From an uncultured Oscillibacter sp. (GTDB lineage: Bacteria; Bacillota; Clostridia; Oscillospirales; Oscillospiraceae): a stretch of DNA of 64,000 nucleotides. This document shows, piece after piece, positions 15,695 to 24,279 of the stretch. The stretch spans positions 62,001-126,000 of the forward strand of contig CAJUDV010000001.1 in assembly GCA_910585385.1 (NCBI GenBank), given 5' to 3'. The notes under the pieces were generated by a model that saw only the letters and a program-made list of their open reading frames with translations, was not told where the DNA came from and searched no databases. The translations under genes and the position numbers were made by a program. The stretch's first letter is position 1. Each line of letters begins with the position of its first letter.

Positions 15695-17127
15695 GCCGCT
15701 TCCGGGGGCACTTCCAGGGCCTGTACTGGCGGCAGCTGCTGGCCATGGTCAGCATGGTGCTGCTGACGCTGTTCCTGCTGGGCGCGTCCTTCTTCTCCCT
15801 GAGTTACAACTACGCCAGAAATCAGGAGCGGGACGAGCTCAGGCAGCGGGTCCAGATGGTGGCCCGGCTGGCCGCCGGGTACCTGGAGAACGACCCCTCC
15901 TATGACCGGGAGGACTTCCGTCAGCTGGCGATGGTGGCCGCCAACGTCTCCGACGTGGAGTTTCTCATCTGCGATACGGCGGGCCACGTGCTTCTCTCCA
16001 CCGACAAAGCCCTGGAGGGCCGGGTGATCACCATGCCGGAGAAGATGGTTCAAACCGTGCTGGAGGAGGGTCTCTGCGCCCAGCGGGACGACCTGGGCGG
16101 GCTGTACACCGGCAAGCGGTTTATTTTGGGCGTGCCCGCCCTGTCCAGCGACGGGCTGGTCACCGCCGGCATGGCCTTCGCCGTGTCCACCAACGCCTCT
16201 TTGAACGCCATGTGGCAGGGCTTTATCGGCCTCTTCTTTATGACCGCCTTTGTGGTGCTGATGGTGGCGTTTATGGCCTCCTCCGTCACCGCCATGCGGC
16301 AGATTCAGCCCATCCGGGAGATGGTGCAGGCCACCCGGCAGTACGCCGCGGGGGACTTTGACGTCCGGGTAAACGACTATGGCCAGGTGGACGAGATCGG
16401 CGAGCTGGCCGCCTCCTTTAACCACATGGCGGAGTCCCTCCAGCAGACGGAGCGCCAGCGTCAGGAGTTCATCGCCAACATCTCCCACGAGCTGAAAACC
16501 CCCATGACCACCATCGCCGGCTATACCGACGGCATTCTGGACGGCACCATCCCCCCTCAGAACGAGCGGCAGTACCTCCAGATCATCTCCGACGAGAGCC
16601 GCCGCCTCAGCCGCATGGTGCGCCGGATGCTGGACGTGAGCCAGCTCCAGGTGATGGACCCCCTGCGAAACGGGGGGCACTTCGACCTCTGCGAGAGCAT
16701 GCGCCGGGTGCTGATCTCCATGGAGCGGAAGATCACAAACCGGCACCTGGACGTGGAGGCGGACATCCCCGAGGAGCCCATTCTGGTTCTGGGGGATAAC
16801 GACATGATTACCCAGGTGATTTACAACCTCCTGGAAAACGCCGCCAAGTTCGCCACCGCCGGGTCCACGCTGTACCTGGGGGTCTCCCTTTTGGACGGCA
16901 AGGCCCGGGTAACCGTGCGCAACGTGGGCGACACCATTCCCGCGGAGGAGCTGCCGCTGCTGTTTGAGCGGTTTCACAAGAGCGACAAGTCCCGCAGCAA
17001 GGACAAGGACGGCGTAGGGCTGGGGCTCTACATCGTCAAGACCATTCTGGAGCAGCACAAGGAAAAAATCAATGTGACCAGTGAGGACGGCGTGACGACC
17101 TTCTCCTTCTCCCTGGCCGCGGAATGA
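15691..17127 (+). CDS. Sensor histidine kinase
   Basis: 478 aa, GTG start overlapping the regulator's TGA (GTGA). Two membrane segments (about 15-37 and 170-198) enclose an extracytoplasmic sensor of about 130 residues. A HAMP linker follows ('PIREMVQATRQYAAGDFDV'), then the dimerisation helix with the phospho-accepting His in 'FIANISHELKTPMTTIAGY' (about residue 268), and an ATPase domain with N-box 'QVIYNLLENAAKFA' and 'DGVGLGLYIVKTI'. It is followed 6 nt later by an HtrA-like protease, suggesting an envelope-stress circuit. Confidence 0.95.
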   Translation: MSRFRGHFQGLYWRQLLAMVSMVLLTLFLLGASFFSLSYNYARNQERDELRQRVQMVARLAAGYLENDPSYDREDFRQLAMVAANVSDVEFLICDTAGHVLLSTDKALEGRVITMPEKMVQTVLEEGLCAQRDDLGGLYTGKRFILGVPALSSDGLVTAGMAFAVSTNASLNAMWQGFIGLFFMTAFVVLMVAFMASSVTAMRQIQPIREMVQATRQYAAGDFDVRVNDYGQVDEIGELAASFNHMAESLQQTERQRQEFIANISHELKTPMTTIAGYTDGILDGTIPPQNERQYLQIISDESRRLSRMVRRMLDVSQLQVMDPLRNGGHFDLCESMRRVLISMERKITNRHLDVEADIPEEPILVLGDNDMITQVIYNLLENAAKFATAGSTLYLGVSLLDGKARVTVRNVGDTIPAEELPLLFERFHKSDKSRSKDKDGVGLGLYIVKTILEQHKEKINVTSEDGVTTFSFSLAAE

Positions 17128-17133
17128 GGTTCC

Positions 17134-18402
17134 ATGGAAGAACAGGAATTGACCCGCCTGCCCAACGAGGTGGTGGAGAGCTACCGCCAGCCCCCGCCGG
17201 GGGAGGTGGTGGAGACATACACCCGTCCCCTGCCGGGAACTCCCGGCAAGCCGGTCCCGCCGCCGCCTGTCCGGCGGCGCTCCAAGAGGGGACTGTGGAT
17301 CTTCTTAGGCTGTTTTGCCCTGGCGACATCCCTGGCGGCGGCCGCCTTCTTTTGGGACCCGCCCGCCTCCCGGCACACCCGGCCGGACCCCTTTGACTAC
17401 GATTTTCGGGACCCCGGAGAGAGCGGCGGTCCCCAGGAGATCACCATTCCCCTCTGCCCCACGGGTCAGGGCGTCTCCCTGCCGCTGGAGCGGGAGCACG
17501 GCAGCTCCCTCACCGCCCAGGAGGTCTACCGGAAGGTGAACCCGGCGGTGGTGGTGGTGCTGGCCGACCTGGGGGACGGCTCGGCCTCCGTGGGCACCGG
17601 CGTGCTCTTCACCCAGGATGGGTATCTCATCACAAACTACCACGTGGTGGAGGGCGGACAGGCGTGCACCGTGGCTCTGGACAACGGACGGGGCTACGAG
17701 GCGAAATACGTGGCCGGGGACGCGGACAGCGATCTTGCGGTATTGAAGGTGGAGGGGCTGGACCTGCCCGCCGCCGTCTTCGGCGACTCCGATCTTCTCA
17801 CCGTGGGGGACAAAGTGTACGCCATCGGCAACCCCCTGGGAGTGGAGCTGCGGGGAACCCTCACCGACGGCATCGTCTCCGCCATTGACCGGGACGTGGA
17901 GGTGGAGGGCCGCACCATGACGCTGCTTCAAACCAACGCGGCGCTGAATTCCGGCAACTCCGGCGGTCCCCTTATCAACGAGTACGGACAGGTGGTGGGC
18001 ATCAACACCATCAAGATGACCTCCCGCTACTCCAGCGTCGAGGGCCTGGGCTTTGCCATCCCCACGGCCTATATGGAGCGGATTATCAACGACCTTCTGA
18101 CCTTCGGCAGCCTTCAGCCGGAACCGGTGCTGGGCGTCACCGTCATTCAGATGGCAACGCAGGTGGAACCGGATCTCTGGGGCATTCAGGTGCAGTCGGT
18201 GACCCGGAACTCCCCCGCGGACAAGGCGGGCGTGCAGGAGGGGGACTACGTGCTCACCGCCGGCGGACGGAACATCACCTCCAGCCAGGACCTGCTGCGC
18301 GTCCGCCGCCAGCACCACCTGGGCGACCAGCTGCCTATGACGCTGTGGCGGTATGGAGAGATCATCGAGGTGACGCTGTCCCTGACGGAACCGGCGGCAT
18401 GA
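17134..18402 (+). CDS. HtrA/DegP-like membrane-anchored serine protease with PDZ domain
   Basis: 422 aa. A proline-rich cytoplasmic tail (1-50) precedes one membrane segment (about 54-73). The trypsin-like domain carries the triad His ('GYLITNYHVVEGG'), Asp ('DADSDLAVLKV') and Ser ('TNAALNSGNSGGPLIN'). A PDZ domain covers about 330-420 ('SPADKAGVQEGDYVLTAGG'). It degrades or chaperones misfolded extracytoplasmic proteins. It follows the histidine kinase by 6 nt, consistent with control by that two-component system, as for CssRS-HtrA in Bacillus; this parallel is inference. Confidence 0.94.
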   Translation: MEEQELTRLPNEVVESYRQPPPGEVVETYTRPLPGTPGKPVPPPPVRRRSKRGLWIFLGCFALATSLAAAAFFWDPPASRHTRPDPFDYDFRDPGESGGPQEITIPLCPTGQGVSLPLEREHGSSLTAQEVYRKVNPAVVVVLADLGDGSASVGTGVLFTQDGYLITNYHVVEGGQACTVALDNGRGYEAKYVAGDADSDLAVLKVEGLDLPAAVFGDSDLLTVGDKVYAIGNPLGVELRGTLTDGIVSAIDRDVEVEGRTMTLLQTNAALNSGNSGGPLINEYGQVVGINTIKMTSRYSSVEGLGFAIPTAYMERIINDLLTFGSLQPEPVLGVTVIQMATQVEPDLWGIQVQSVTRNSPADKAGVQEGDYVLTAGGRNITSSQDLLRVRRQHHLGDQLPMTLWRYGEIIEVTLSLTEPAA

Positions 18403-18446
18403 CAGAGAAAAAGCCCCCCGCCGCGGGGCGCGAAAGGAGAGACGCC

Positions 18447-19067
18447 ATGGACCGGACAACTCCCTGGCTGGACTGGGCGGTAGAGCTCCAGGCCATGGCC
18501 CAGGCGGGCCTTTACTACGGAACAGACCCCTATGGACGGGAGCGGTATGAGCGCATCCGCGCCATCGCCGCGGAGATGGTGAGCTTCCAGGCGGACATTC
18601 CTCTGGAAAAGACCCGGGACCTCTTCTGCTGCGAGACGGGCTACCAGACCCCCAAGCTGGACACCCGGGCCGCCATCTTCCAGGATGAAAAAATCCTGCT
18701 GGTCCGGGAGAACGACGGCAGGTGGTCCCTGCCCGGGGGCTGGGTGGACGTGAACGTCTCCGTCAAGGAGAACACCGTCAAAGAGGTGCGGGAGGAGGCG
18801 GGCCTGGAGGTGACGGCGGATACCGTCATCGCCGTGCAGGACCGGGAGAAGCACAACCGCCCCCGCTACGCCTGGAAGGTCTGCAAGATCTTCGTCCTGT
18901 GCTCCCTGGTGGGCGGACACTTCACCCCCAACATCGAGACCACGGAGAGCGCCTATTTCGCCCTGGAGGACCTGCCGCCCCTGGCGGAGCAGAAGAACAC
19001 CCGGGAACAGATCGAGATGTGTTTCGCCGCATACCACGATAAAAACTGGAAAACGCTGATGGATTGA
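18447..19067 (+). CDS. Nudix hydrolase with N-terminal Nudix_N-type domain
   Basis: 206 aa from ATG 18447, chosen because 'aaaggag' lies at ideal spacing; an ATG at 18399 overlapping the htrA stop would add 16 residues. Residues 1-60 resemble the helical N-terminal domain found in Firmicute ADP-ribose/nucleoside-diphosphate pyrophosphatases. The Nudix box begins 'GWVDVNVSVKENTVKEVREE'. The core EVREEAGL is intact, but the first conserved Glu (position 7 of the box) is Val and the usual Arg at position 15 is Lys. The Lys is common in relatives; the Val is unusual. Substrate is unknown. Confidence 0.85.
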   Translation: MDRTTPWLDWAVELQAMAQAGLYYGTDPYGRERYERIRAIAAEMVSFQADIPLEKTRDLFCCETGYQTPKLDTRAAIFQDEKILLVRENDGRWSLPGGWVDVNVSVKENTVKEVREEAGLEVTADTVIAVQDREKHNRPRYAWKVCKIFVLCSLVGGHFTPNIETTESAYFALEDLPPLAEQKNTREQIEMCFAAYHDKNWKTLMD

Positions 19068-19082
19068 CCATCAGCGTTTTCC
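19048..19082. terminator. Bidirectional terminator containing the Nudix stop codon
   Basis: 15-bp perfect inverted repeat (19048-19062 with 19068-19082), loop ATTGA, flanked by A and T runs within the stem. The TGA stop of the upstream gene lies in the loop. It separates two convergent genes. Confidence 0.8.
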
Positions 19083-19107
19083 ACAATTGGGCGGCAGTCC
19101 CCGGGAC

Positions 19108-20487
19108 TTATTTGATCTCCGGCAGGCTGGCGGCGGCCATGGACTGGCCCACCCGCCGGAACTTCTCGTCGGGCAGCTCGGGGAGCATCTTCCCCGTCAG
19201 CTCCGGGTACTCGTCCGCCAGCACCCTTTTGGCGGTGTCCAGAATCAGGTCGCCGCCCTTGCCGCTCATGACCCGGCCCAGCAGCAGCACGTGGCGGCAG
19301 CCGTAGAGCTCGTAGTAGTAGGCCAGGGTATGGCCCAGGTACACGCCGATGGACTCATACACCTTGGCGGCCCGGGGATCGTCCTCCGCCATCAGCTTTT
19401 GAACCACTTTCAGCTTCTCCGCCGGGCTCAGGCTCTCCTCCAGCTCAATGCCCGCCCGGGGGGCCAGCTTGATGACGCCGTCCTGGGAGAAGTACTTCAC
19501 GCCGCAGCCGATGTCGCCGCTCCACTCGTCCCGCATGGCGTCGGGCTGGGCGTCCACGGGCACGAAGGCCAGCTCGTTGAGCCAGCCGGTGATCCGCCCC
19601 TCCTCATCCACGTAGCCCACCGCCTCGCTGGTGCCCATGGCGATGCCCAGCACGCTGTTGTCGCTGAGACTCATGGCCCCGGCCAGGGCGGACACGTCGC
19701 CGTCGTTGATGACGCAGTAGGGCACGTCGCCGAAGGTGTCGGTGATGGCCCGGATGTAGATGTCCTTGACCTTCTCGTCGTAGATCTCCTTGGGGACCTT
19801 CAGGAACAGGGAGGCGTTCATGGTCCGGTTGTTGATGAACACGCCGGCGGAGGAGACGCCCACGGCGTCCACCCGGGGCATGTGCTCCGCGGCGGATTTC
19901 AGCGCCGCCACAATGCCGTCATAGTGGTAGTCCGGGTCGGCGTTGATCTTGGGGAACCACACCACCTCCTCGGAGTACACCGTCTCCCCGTCGATGACGG
20001 CGGACACCTTCCGGTCGGACCCGCCGGCGTCAAAGCCGATGCGGCAGCCTCCCAGGTGGCCGCCGATGGCCTTGGGGTCGTCCTTCGGCTGGGGGATCTC
20101 GTCCACCAGCACCACCTCGAAGGGGTGCTCAAAGACGTTTGCCATGTAATCCCAGTCGAACTCCTGCTGCCCCTTGGCGCAGTACACCGATTTCAGGTAG
20201 TCGCAGGTCCCCTGGTCGCCGCTGACATAGATCTTGAAGCCGCCTTTCATCCACAGGATGGTCTTTACAATCCGCTCGATGTAGTAGTGGTCCGCCTCCG
20301 CCATCTCGGGGGTGCCGTGGATGAACGTGCGGCAGGAGGCCATCTGGCCGCCGGCCCGCTCCACGGCGATGCCCACCGGCTTCTTCGCCCCCGCCAGGAA
20401 GGCGCGGTTAAACCGCATCAGGGGCATAAACTCCGGGTCCAGAACAGGGACGTTTTTCAGCTCCACGCTGATGCCAAATCGGTTCAT
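19108..20487 (-). CDS. ROK/ASKHA-fold sugar-kinase-like protein
   Basis: 459 aa. The first ~150 residues are a domain I do not recognise. From about residue 155 the sequence 'RIGFDAGGSDRKVSAVIDGE' gives the phosphate-1 motif of the ASKHA (hexokinase/ROK) fold. 'VGVSSAGVFINNRTM', 'VINDGDVSALAGAM' and 'GIAMGTSEAVGYVDEEG' are the later nucleotide- and sugar-site segments, and 'VLLLGRVMSGKGGDLI' is the adenosine motif. It could phosphorylate a sugar or be a regulatory relative. RBS 'gaaggaga' and a promoter lie upstream. It stands alone. Confidence 0.75.
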   Translation of the reverse strand: MNRFGISVELKNVPVLDPEFMPLMRFNRAFLAGAKKPVGIAVERAGGQMASCRTFIHGTPEMAEADHYYIERIVKTILWMKGGFKIYVSGDQGTCDYLKSVYCAKGQQEFDWDYMANVFEHPFEVVLVDEIPQPKDDPKAIGGHLGGCRIGFDAGGSDRKVSAVIDGETVYSEEVVWFPKINADPDYHYDGIVAALKSAAEHMPRVDAVGVSSAGVFINNRTMNASLFLKVPKEIYDEKVKDIYIRAITDTFGDVPYCVINDGDVSALAGAMSLSDNSVLGIAMGTSEAVGYVDEEGRITGWLNELAFVPVDAQPDAMRDEWSGDIGCGVKYFSQDGVIKLAPRAGIELEESLSPAEKLKVVQKLMAEDDPRAAKVYESIGVYLGHTLAYYYELYGCRHVLLLGRVMSGKGGDLILDTAKRVLADEYPELTGKMLPELPDEKFRRVGQSMAAASLPEIK

Positions 20488-20536
20488 AGCGTATCTCCTT
20501 CATCCAACAAATTCACAAGCAGAACAAGTATGACTT

Positions 20537-20565
20537 ATTATATCATGAATTTCCACAAGATTCAA
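20537..20565 (-). promoter_or_regulatory. Promoter of the ROK-like gene
   Basis: Minus-strand -35 TTGAAT (20560-20565), -10 TATAAT (20537-20542), 17-bp spacer. Confidence 0.75.
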
Positions 20566-20656
20566 TTTAAGATCGTCCGCAAATCTGTAAATTTGTACCA
20601 CGGCCCCGGCTTTTTTTATCGGACAGCGGCAGATTCCCCCAACTTCGTAAATTCTC

Positions 20657-20685
20657 TTGTTGTAAAGGGCACAATATGGTATAAT
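20657..20685 (+). promoter_or_regulatory. Promoter of the DUF4340/two-component operon
   Basis: -35 TTGTTG (20657-20662), -10 TATAAT (20680-20685), 17-bp spacer, reading rightward. Confidence 0.7.
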
Positions 20686-20691
20686 ATCCGC

Positions 20692-20956
20692 AAAAGCGGC
20701 CGCTATATTTGATTTGATCCATCCCTTTCGCCCCCCTCGGCGCGTCACGCACACCGGGGAACTCCGCCGGCACAGGGGCGTCTTAAAGCAGCACCGATGC
20801 CTCTGTCCGCCCACCGGCCGCTTGAAAGCGGAGAAGGCGCGCTGTTTTCGGCAATCTCAATCGTACAATCGCGGTTACATCCTGATTGGCGGCCCCTATC
20901 CGGTCAAACCCAGCCCGCGGATGAAATCGCAGGACAAACAGGAGGAATCTCTCTAT
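20692..20956 (+). other. Untranslated leader of about 265 nt
   Basis: Between the promoter and the DUF4340 start. The frame is open back to 20714, but that extension has no ribosome-binding site and an Arg/Pro-rich shadow-like composition, while GGAGGA sits 10 nt before ATG 20957. I recognise no riboswitch or terminator in it. Confidence 0.4.
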
Positions 20957-21979
20957 ATGGAAATGGATTGGAGACAGAGGCGGACCGTTACGGTTCTCAC
21001 CGCCGTTTTACTGACCCTGCTGGCGGCGGTGCTGATCGTTCTGGGCATCCGGTACCGGGAGAACCGGCAGGAGGCGCCGGAGGAGGGGGAGCCCCTGGCG
21101 GCGGCCTCCATGACCGTGGAGGGCTACTCCGCCCTGGTGTACAGCAACGGCAGCACCACGCTGTCCTTCACCGTGGAGGAGGACGGCGCCTGGGCCTGGG
21201 AGAATGACCGGGCCTTCCCCCTGCGGCAGGAGACCATCAACTCCATTCTGGCCCTGCTGATCAACTGGCGTCCCCAGCAGACCCTGGCCGCGGAGGAGGA
21301 CCTGAGCGCCTACGGCCTGGACGAACCCACCGGCTTTCTGACCCTCACCGGGGCGGACGGCTCCGTCCGGGCGCTGTCCTTCGGCAAAACCACCACCGAC
21401 GGCGCCAGCCGCTACGTGATGGAGCAGAGCGACCCCTCCAAAGTCTACATCATTCCGGATACGCTGTTCACCCAGATGAGCATCCCCATCTACGACATGT
21501 GCGACGTGCCCCTTCTGCCGCTGCTGGAGGAGTCCTCCATCCGCTCCATCCTCATTCGGGGTTCGGAGAGCGAGGACGGCGCTCCCGCCCTGGTTACCAT
21601 CCTCACCACCGCCAAGCGCAGCGGCGAGGACGGCCCTGTCACCTGGCTCCAGGGCAGCGAGAACGTCACCGCCAACGAGACCGTCCGGGCCCTTCTGGAG
21701 GATCTTCGGGCCCTGGTCTTCACCAAGTGCGTGGATTACGACCCCTCCGACGAGGCCCTGACCATCTGCGGCTTTGACGCGCCTCCTGCCGTCCTCACCG
21801 TCAACTACACCACGGACACCGGCGTGGACGAGAGTCTGTCCCTGACCATCGGCGCCCCGATGCTGGACGGCTCCGGCCGCTATGTCCGCCTGGGAGACAG
21901 CACCACCGTCTACGCCCTGCCCACCGCCGCTCTGGACCCCCTGATGCGGGTGGCCGCTAACGGGCTGGACGTCACCTGA
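20957..21979 (+). CDS. DUF4340-containing membrane-anchored protein
   Basis: 340 aa from ATG 20957. One N-terminal membrane segment (about residues 11-31, 'VLTAVLLTLLAAVLIVLGI') is followed by an extracytoplasmic part with two DUF4340-type units. The first shows 'WAWENDRAFPLRQETINSIL' and 'LSAYGLDEPTGFLTLT'; the second shows 'LTICGFDAPPAVLTVNYTT' followed by 'GRYVRLGDSTTVYALP'. DUF4340 proteins often accompany gliding or ABC-2 systems, but here the partner is a two-component system 22 nt downstream, so a sensory or envelope role is possible. Function is unknown. Confidence 0.85.
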   Translation: MEMDWRQRRTVTVLTAVLLTLLAAVLIVLGIRYRENRQEAPEEGEPLAAASMTVEGYSALVYSNGSTTLSFTVEEDGAWAWENDRAFPLRQETINSILALLINWRPQQTLAAEEDLSAYGLDEPTGFLTLTGADGSVRALSFGKTTTDGASRYVMEQSDPSKVYIIPDTLFTQMSIPIYDMCDVPLLPLLEESSIRSILIRGSESEDGAPALVTILTTAKRSGEDGPVTWLQGSENVTANETVRALLEDLRALVFTKCVDYDPSDEALTICGFDAPPAVLTVNYTTDTGVDESLSLTIGAPMLDGSGRYVRLGDSTTVYALPTAALDPLMRVAANGLDVT

Positions 21980-22001
21980 CGACACAAAAAGGAGGAGCCC
22001 C

Positions 22002-22682
22002 ATGCGTGTACTGGTGGTTGAAGACGAGGTTCGGCTGGCCGATACCCTCCGGGACCTGCTGGAGATGGACGGCTGCGCCGCCGACGTGTGCCACGACGGA
22101 GAGTCCGGGCTGGACAACGCCCTCAGCGGCATCTACGATGTGGTGGTGCTGGATGGAATGCTGCCCCGGATGGACGGCCTCACGGTGCTGCGCCGCCTGC
22201 GGGAATCCAACTGTGCCGTGCCGGTGCTGATGCTCACCGCCCGGTCGGAGCTCTCGGACCGGGTGGCGGGGCTGGACGGCGGCGCGGACTACTACCTGAC
22301 CAAGCCCTTTGAGCCCAAGGAACTCCTGGCCTGCGTCCGGGCCCTGGCCCGGCGGCAGCCGGAGCTCCGCGGTGAGGACGCCCTGTCCTGCGGCGACCTC
22401 CGGCTGGAGAAAAGCTCCTTCACCCTCATCTGTGGAGAGCGGTCCGTCCGCCTCAGCCGCAAGGAGTTTGACATGATGGAGCTTCTGATACTGAACCGGC
22501 GGCAGATTCTCACCAAGGAGAGCCTGCTGCTGAAAATCTGGGGCTACGAGTCCGAGGCGGAGGACAACAATGTGGAGGTCTATATCTCCTTTCTGCGGAA
22601 AAAACTGACCCATCTCCACTCCCAGGTGAAGATCAAGACCATCCGCATGGTGGGATACTGTCTGGAGGGCGGCGGAGGTTGA
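22002..22682 (+). CDS. Response regulator, OmpR/PhoB type
   Basis: 226 aa with 'aaggaggagcccc' before the ATG. Receiver domain with 'VVEDE', phospho-acceptor Asp51 in 'VVVLDGMLPRMDG', and 'DYYLTKPFEPKELL'; C-terminal winged helix with 'LSRKEFDMMELLILNRRQIL' and 'VEVYISFLRKKLTHL'. It follows the DUF4340 gene by 22 nt and precedes a histidine kinase by 46 nt, forming the window's second two-component system. Confidence 0.95.
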   Translation: MRVLVVEDEVRLADTLRDLLEMDGCAADVCHDGESGLDNALSGIYDVVVLDGMLPRMDGLTVLRRLRESNCAVPVLMLTARSELSDRVAGLDGGADYYLTKPFEPKELLACVRALARRQPELRGEDALSCGDLRLEKSSFTLICGERSVRLSRKEFDMMELLILNRRQILTKESLLLKIWGYESEAEDNNVEVYISFLRKKLTHLHSQVKIKTIRMVGYCLEGGGG

Positions 22683-22728
22683 CTCCCCGCCCCTCTTTAT
22701 CTATTGAAGCGGAAAGGGGAGTGCTCCC

Positions 22729-23940
22729 TTGATCCAAAAACTGCGCCTCAAATTCGTGGCCATCTGCATGGCCCTGGTCGCCGCTATTTTGGCGGCGGTC
22801 TTCTTCTCCGTGTACTTTGCCATGCAGCGCAATATTGAGGACCTGAGCCGCCAGCTCCTCTACCGGGTGATCCAGCAGGAGGACCCCCGCCGCCCGGAGA
22901 TCGCCATCTCCCTGGACCGGGACCGGGTGGTGTACCTGCCCTACTTCACCGTCAATGTCTGGGGGTCTACCGCCTACGTCACCGGCGGCACCTACCGCGA
23001 CCTGGAGAACACGGAGGAGCTGGCCGCCATCCTCTCCGACTGCCTCAGCCAGAACCGGCAGGAGGGAACGGTGGAGAACTACCACCTGCGCTACCTGCGG
23101 CGGAGCAACGGCCTCTATGAGAAGCTGGCCTTCGTGGATATGTCCATGGAGCGGGCCATGCTCCGGGAGATGATGGCCAGCTATCTCTTTATCGGCGGGG
23201 CGGCGCTGCTGCTGCTGCTGGCGGCGGCGGTGCTGCTGTCCTGGTGGGCCACACGGCCGGTGGAACAGGCCTGGCGCCAGCAGCGCCAGTTCCTCTCCGA
23301 CGCCTCTCACGAGCTGAAAACGCCTCTGACCGTCATCCTCTCCAACGCGGAAATGCTGGATACCGCCTCCCTGGAGGACCGCCCCGCCCGATGGGCGGAC
23401 AACATCCGCTCCGAGGCGCGGCGGATGAAAACCCTGGTGGAGGAGATGCTGACCCTGGCCCGGGCGGACAGCATGGCGCCCGCCGCCGTCTTTGGCCAGG
23501 CCTCCCTCTCCGAGGCGGCGGAGGACTGTGCCCTGGCCTTTGATCCCGTGGCCTTTGAGGCTGGAAAGCCCCTGGAGTACTGCCTGGCGGAAAACATCTG
23601 CGTACTGGGTGACGGGGAGAAGCTGCGGCGGCTGGTGTCCATCCTGCTGGACAACGCCATTAAATACGGTGCGCCCGGCGGCACGGTGACTTTGACCCTG
23701 GAGCGGCGGGAGCGGCAGGCGGTGCTCACTGTCTCCAACCCCGGGGAGATTCCGGAGGAGGAGCTGCCGCGGCTCTTCCAGCGGTTCTACCGGGCCGACG
23801 TCTCCCGGGGGGAGCAGTCCGGCTTCGGTCTGGGGCTCAGCATCGCCGATGCCATCGCCCGGGAACACAAGGGTGCCCTCCGGGCCGAGAGCGGCGGAGG
23901 TCTCACCCGGTTTGTGTTTCTCCTGCCGCTGAAACGGTAG
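22729..23940 (+). CDS. Sensor histidine kinase
   Basis: 403 aa with a TTG start at 22729 (AAAGGGGAG upstream); no ATG lies nearer. Membrane segments at about 8-29 and 147-170 enclose a sensor domain of about 115 residues. I see no clear HAMP domain. Phospho-accepting His is in 'FLSDASHELKTPLTVILSNA', N-box in 'LVSILLDNAIKYG', and ATP lid region 'SGFGLGLSIADAIAREH'. It is the partner of the preceding regulator. The element repeated elsewhere in the window begins 7 nt after its stop. Confidence 0.94.
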   Translation: MIQKLRLKFVAICMALVAAILAAVFFSVYFAMQRNIEDLSRQLLYRVIQQEDPRRPEIAISLDRDRVVYLPYFTVNVWGSTAYVTGGTYRDLENTEELAAILSDCLSQNRQEGTVENYHLRYLRRSNGLYEKLAFVDMSMERAMLREMMASYLFIGGAALLLLLAAAVLLSWWATRPVEQAWRQQRQFLSDASHELKTPLTVILSNAEMLDTASLEDRPARWADNIRSEARRMKTLVEEMLTLARADSMAPAAVFGQASLSEAAEDCALAFDPVAFEAGKPLEYCLAENICVLGDGEKLRRLVSILLDNAIKYGAPGGTVTLTLERRERQAVLTVSNPGEIPEEELPRLFQRFYRADVSRGEQSGFGLGLSIADAIAREHKGALRAESGGGLTRFVFLLPLKR

Positions 23941-23946
23941 ACCTCC

Positions 23947-24111
23947 TAGAGTCTGTTTTAAAACCGTCAAATCGCCGTCTTAGGGTGCCTTTTTCCGCCG
24001 GGGCCGCGTTGATTTGACTTGAAATCCGCCAGGATTCCCGCGTCAAATCGCCTTGCCCGACAGAAAAATCTGCTCCAATCCGGCATTCCACCGGTTTTAA
24101 AACAGACTCTA
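23947..24111. repeat. MITE-like 165-bp repeat, copy A
   Basis: Ends in a perfect 19-bp terminal inverted repeat (23947-23965 with 24093-24111, outer end TAGAGTCTGTTTTAAAACC). The core 'aagtcaaatcaacgc' and 'caaggcgatttgacgcggga' (reverse complement) are shared almost exactly with copy B at 34944-35106. No coding capacity. See findings. Confidence 0.88.
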
Positions 24112-24125
24112 ACCACCGAAGACAG

Positions 24126-24154
24126 CGGACCGCCCAGCTGGGCGGTCCGTTTTT
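24126..24154 (+). terminator. Terminator after the histidine kinase operon
   Basis: 24-nt perfect palindrome (24126-24149) followed by TTTTT. Confidence 0.9.
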
Positions 24155-24207
24155 CACTTTCTGCCAAGCTTTTTGAAGAAATTTTCCCTCCCACACCGTT
24201 ATATCTC

Positions 24208-24236
24208 TTGACAACGGCGCGTGTCTGCGCTATTGT
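24208..24236 (+). promoter_or_regulatory. Promoter of the S41 peptidase gene
   Basis: -35 TTGACA (24208-24213), -10 TATTGT (24231-24236), 17-bp spacer, 44 nt before the start. Confidence 0.75.
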
Positions 24237-24279
24237 ATGATTGTACTAGATTTATAATACAAAAAGGAGCGGGAGTATC

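Noticed and set aside
19087..20712. Long open frame antisense to the ROK-like gene
   Set aside because: Same shadow composition; the opposite strand has promoter, ribosome-binding site and ASKHA motifs.
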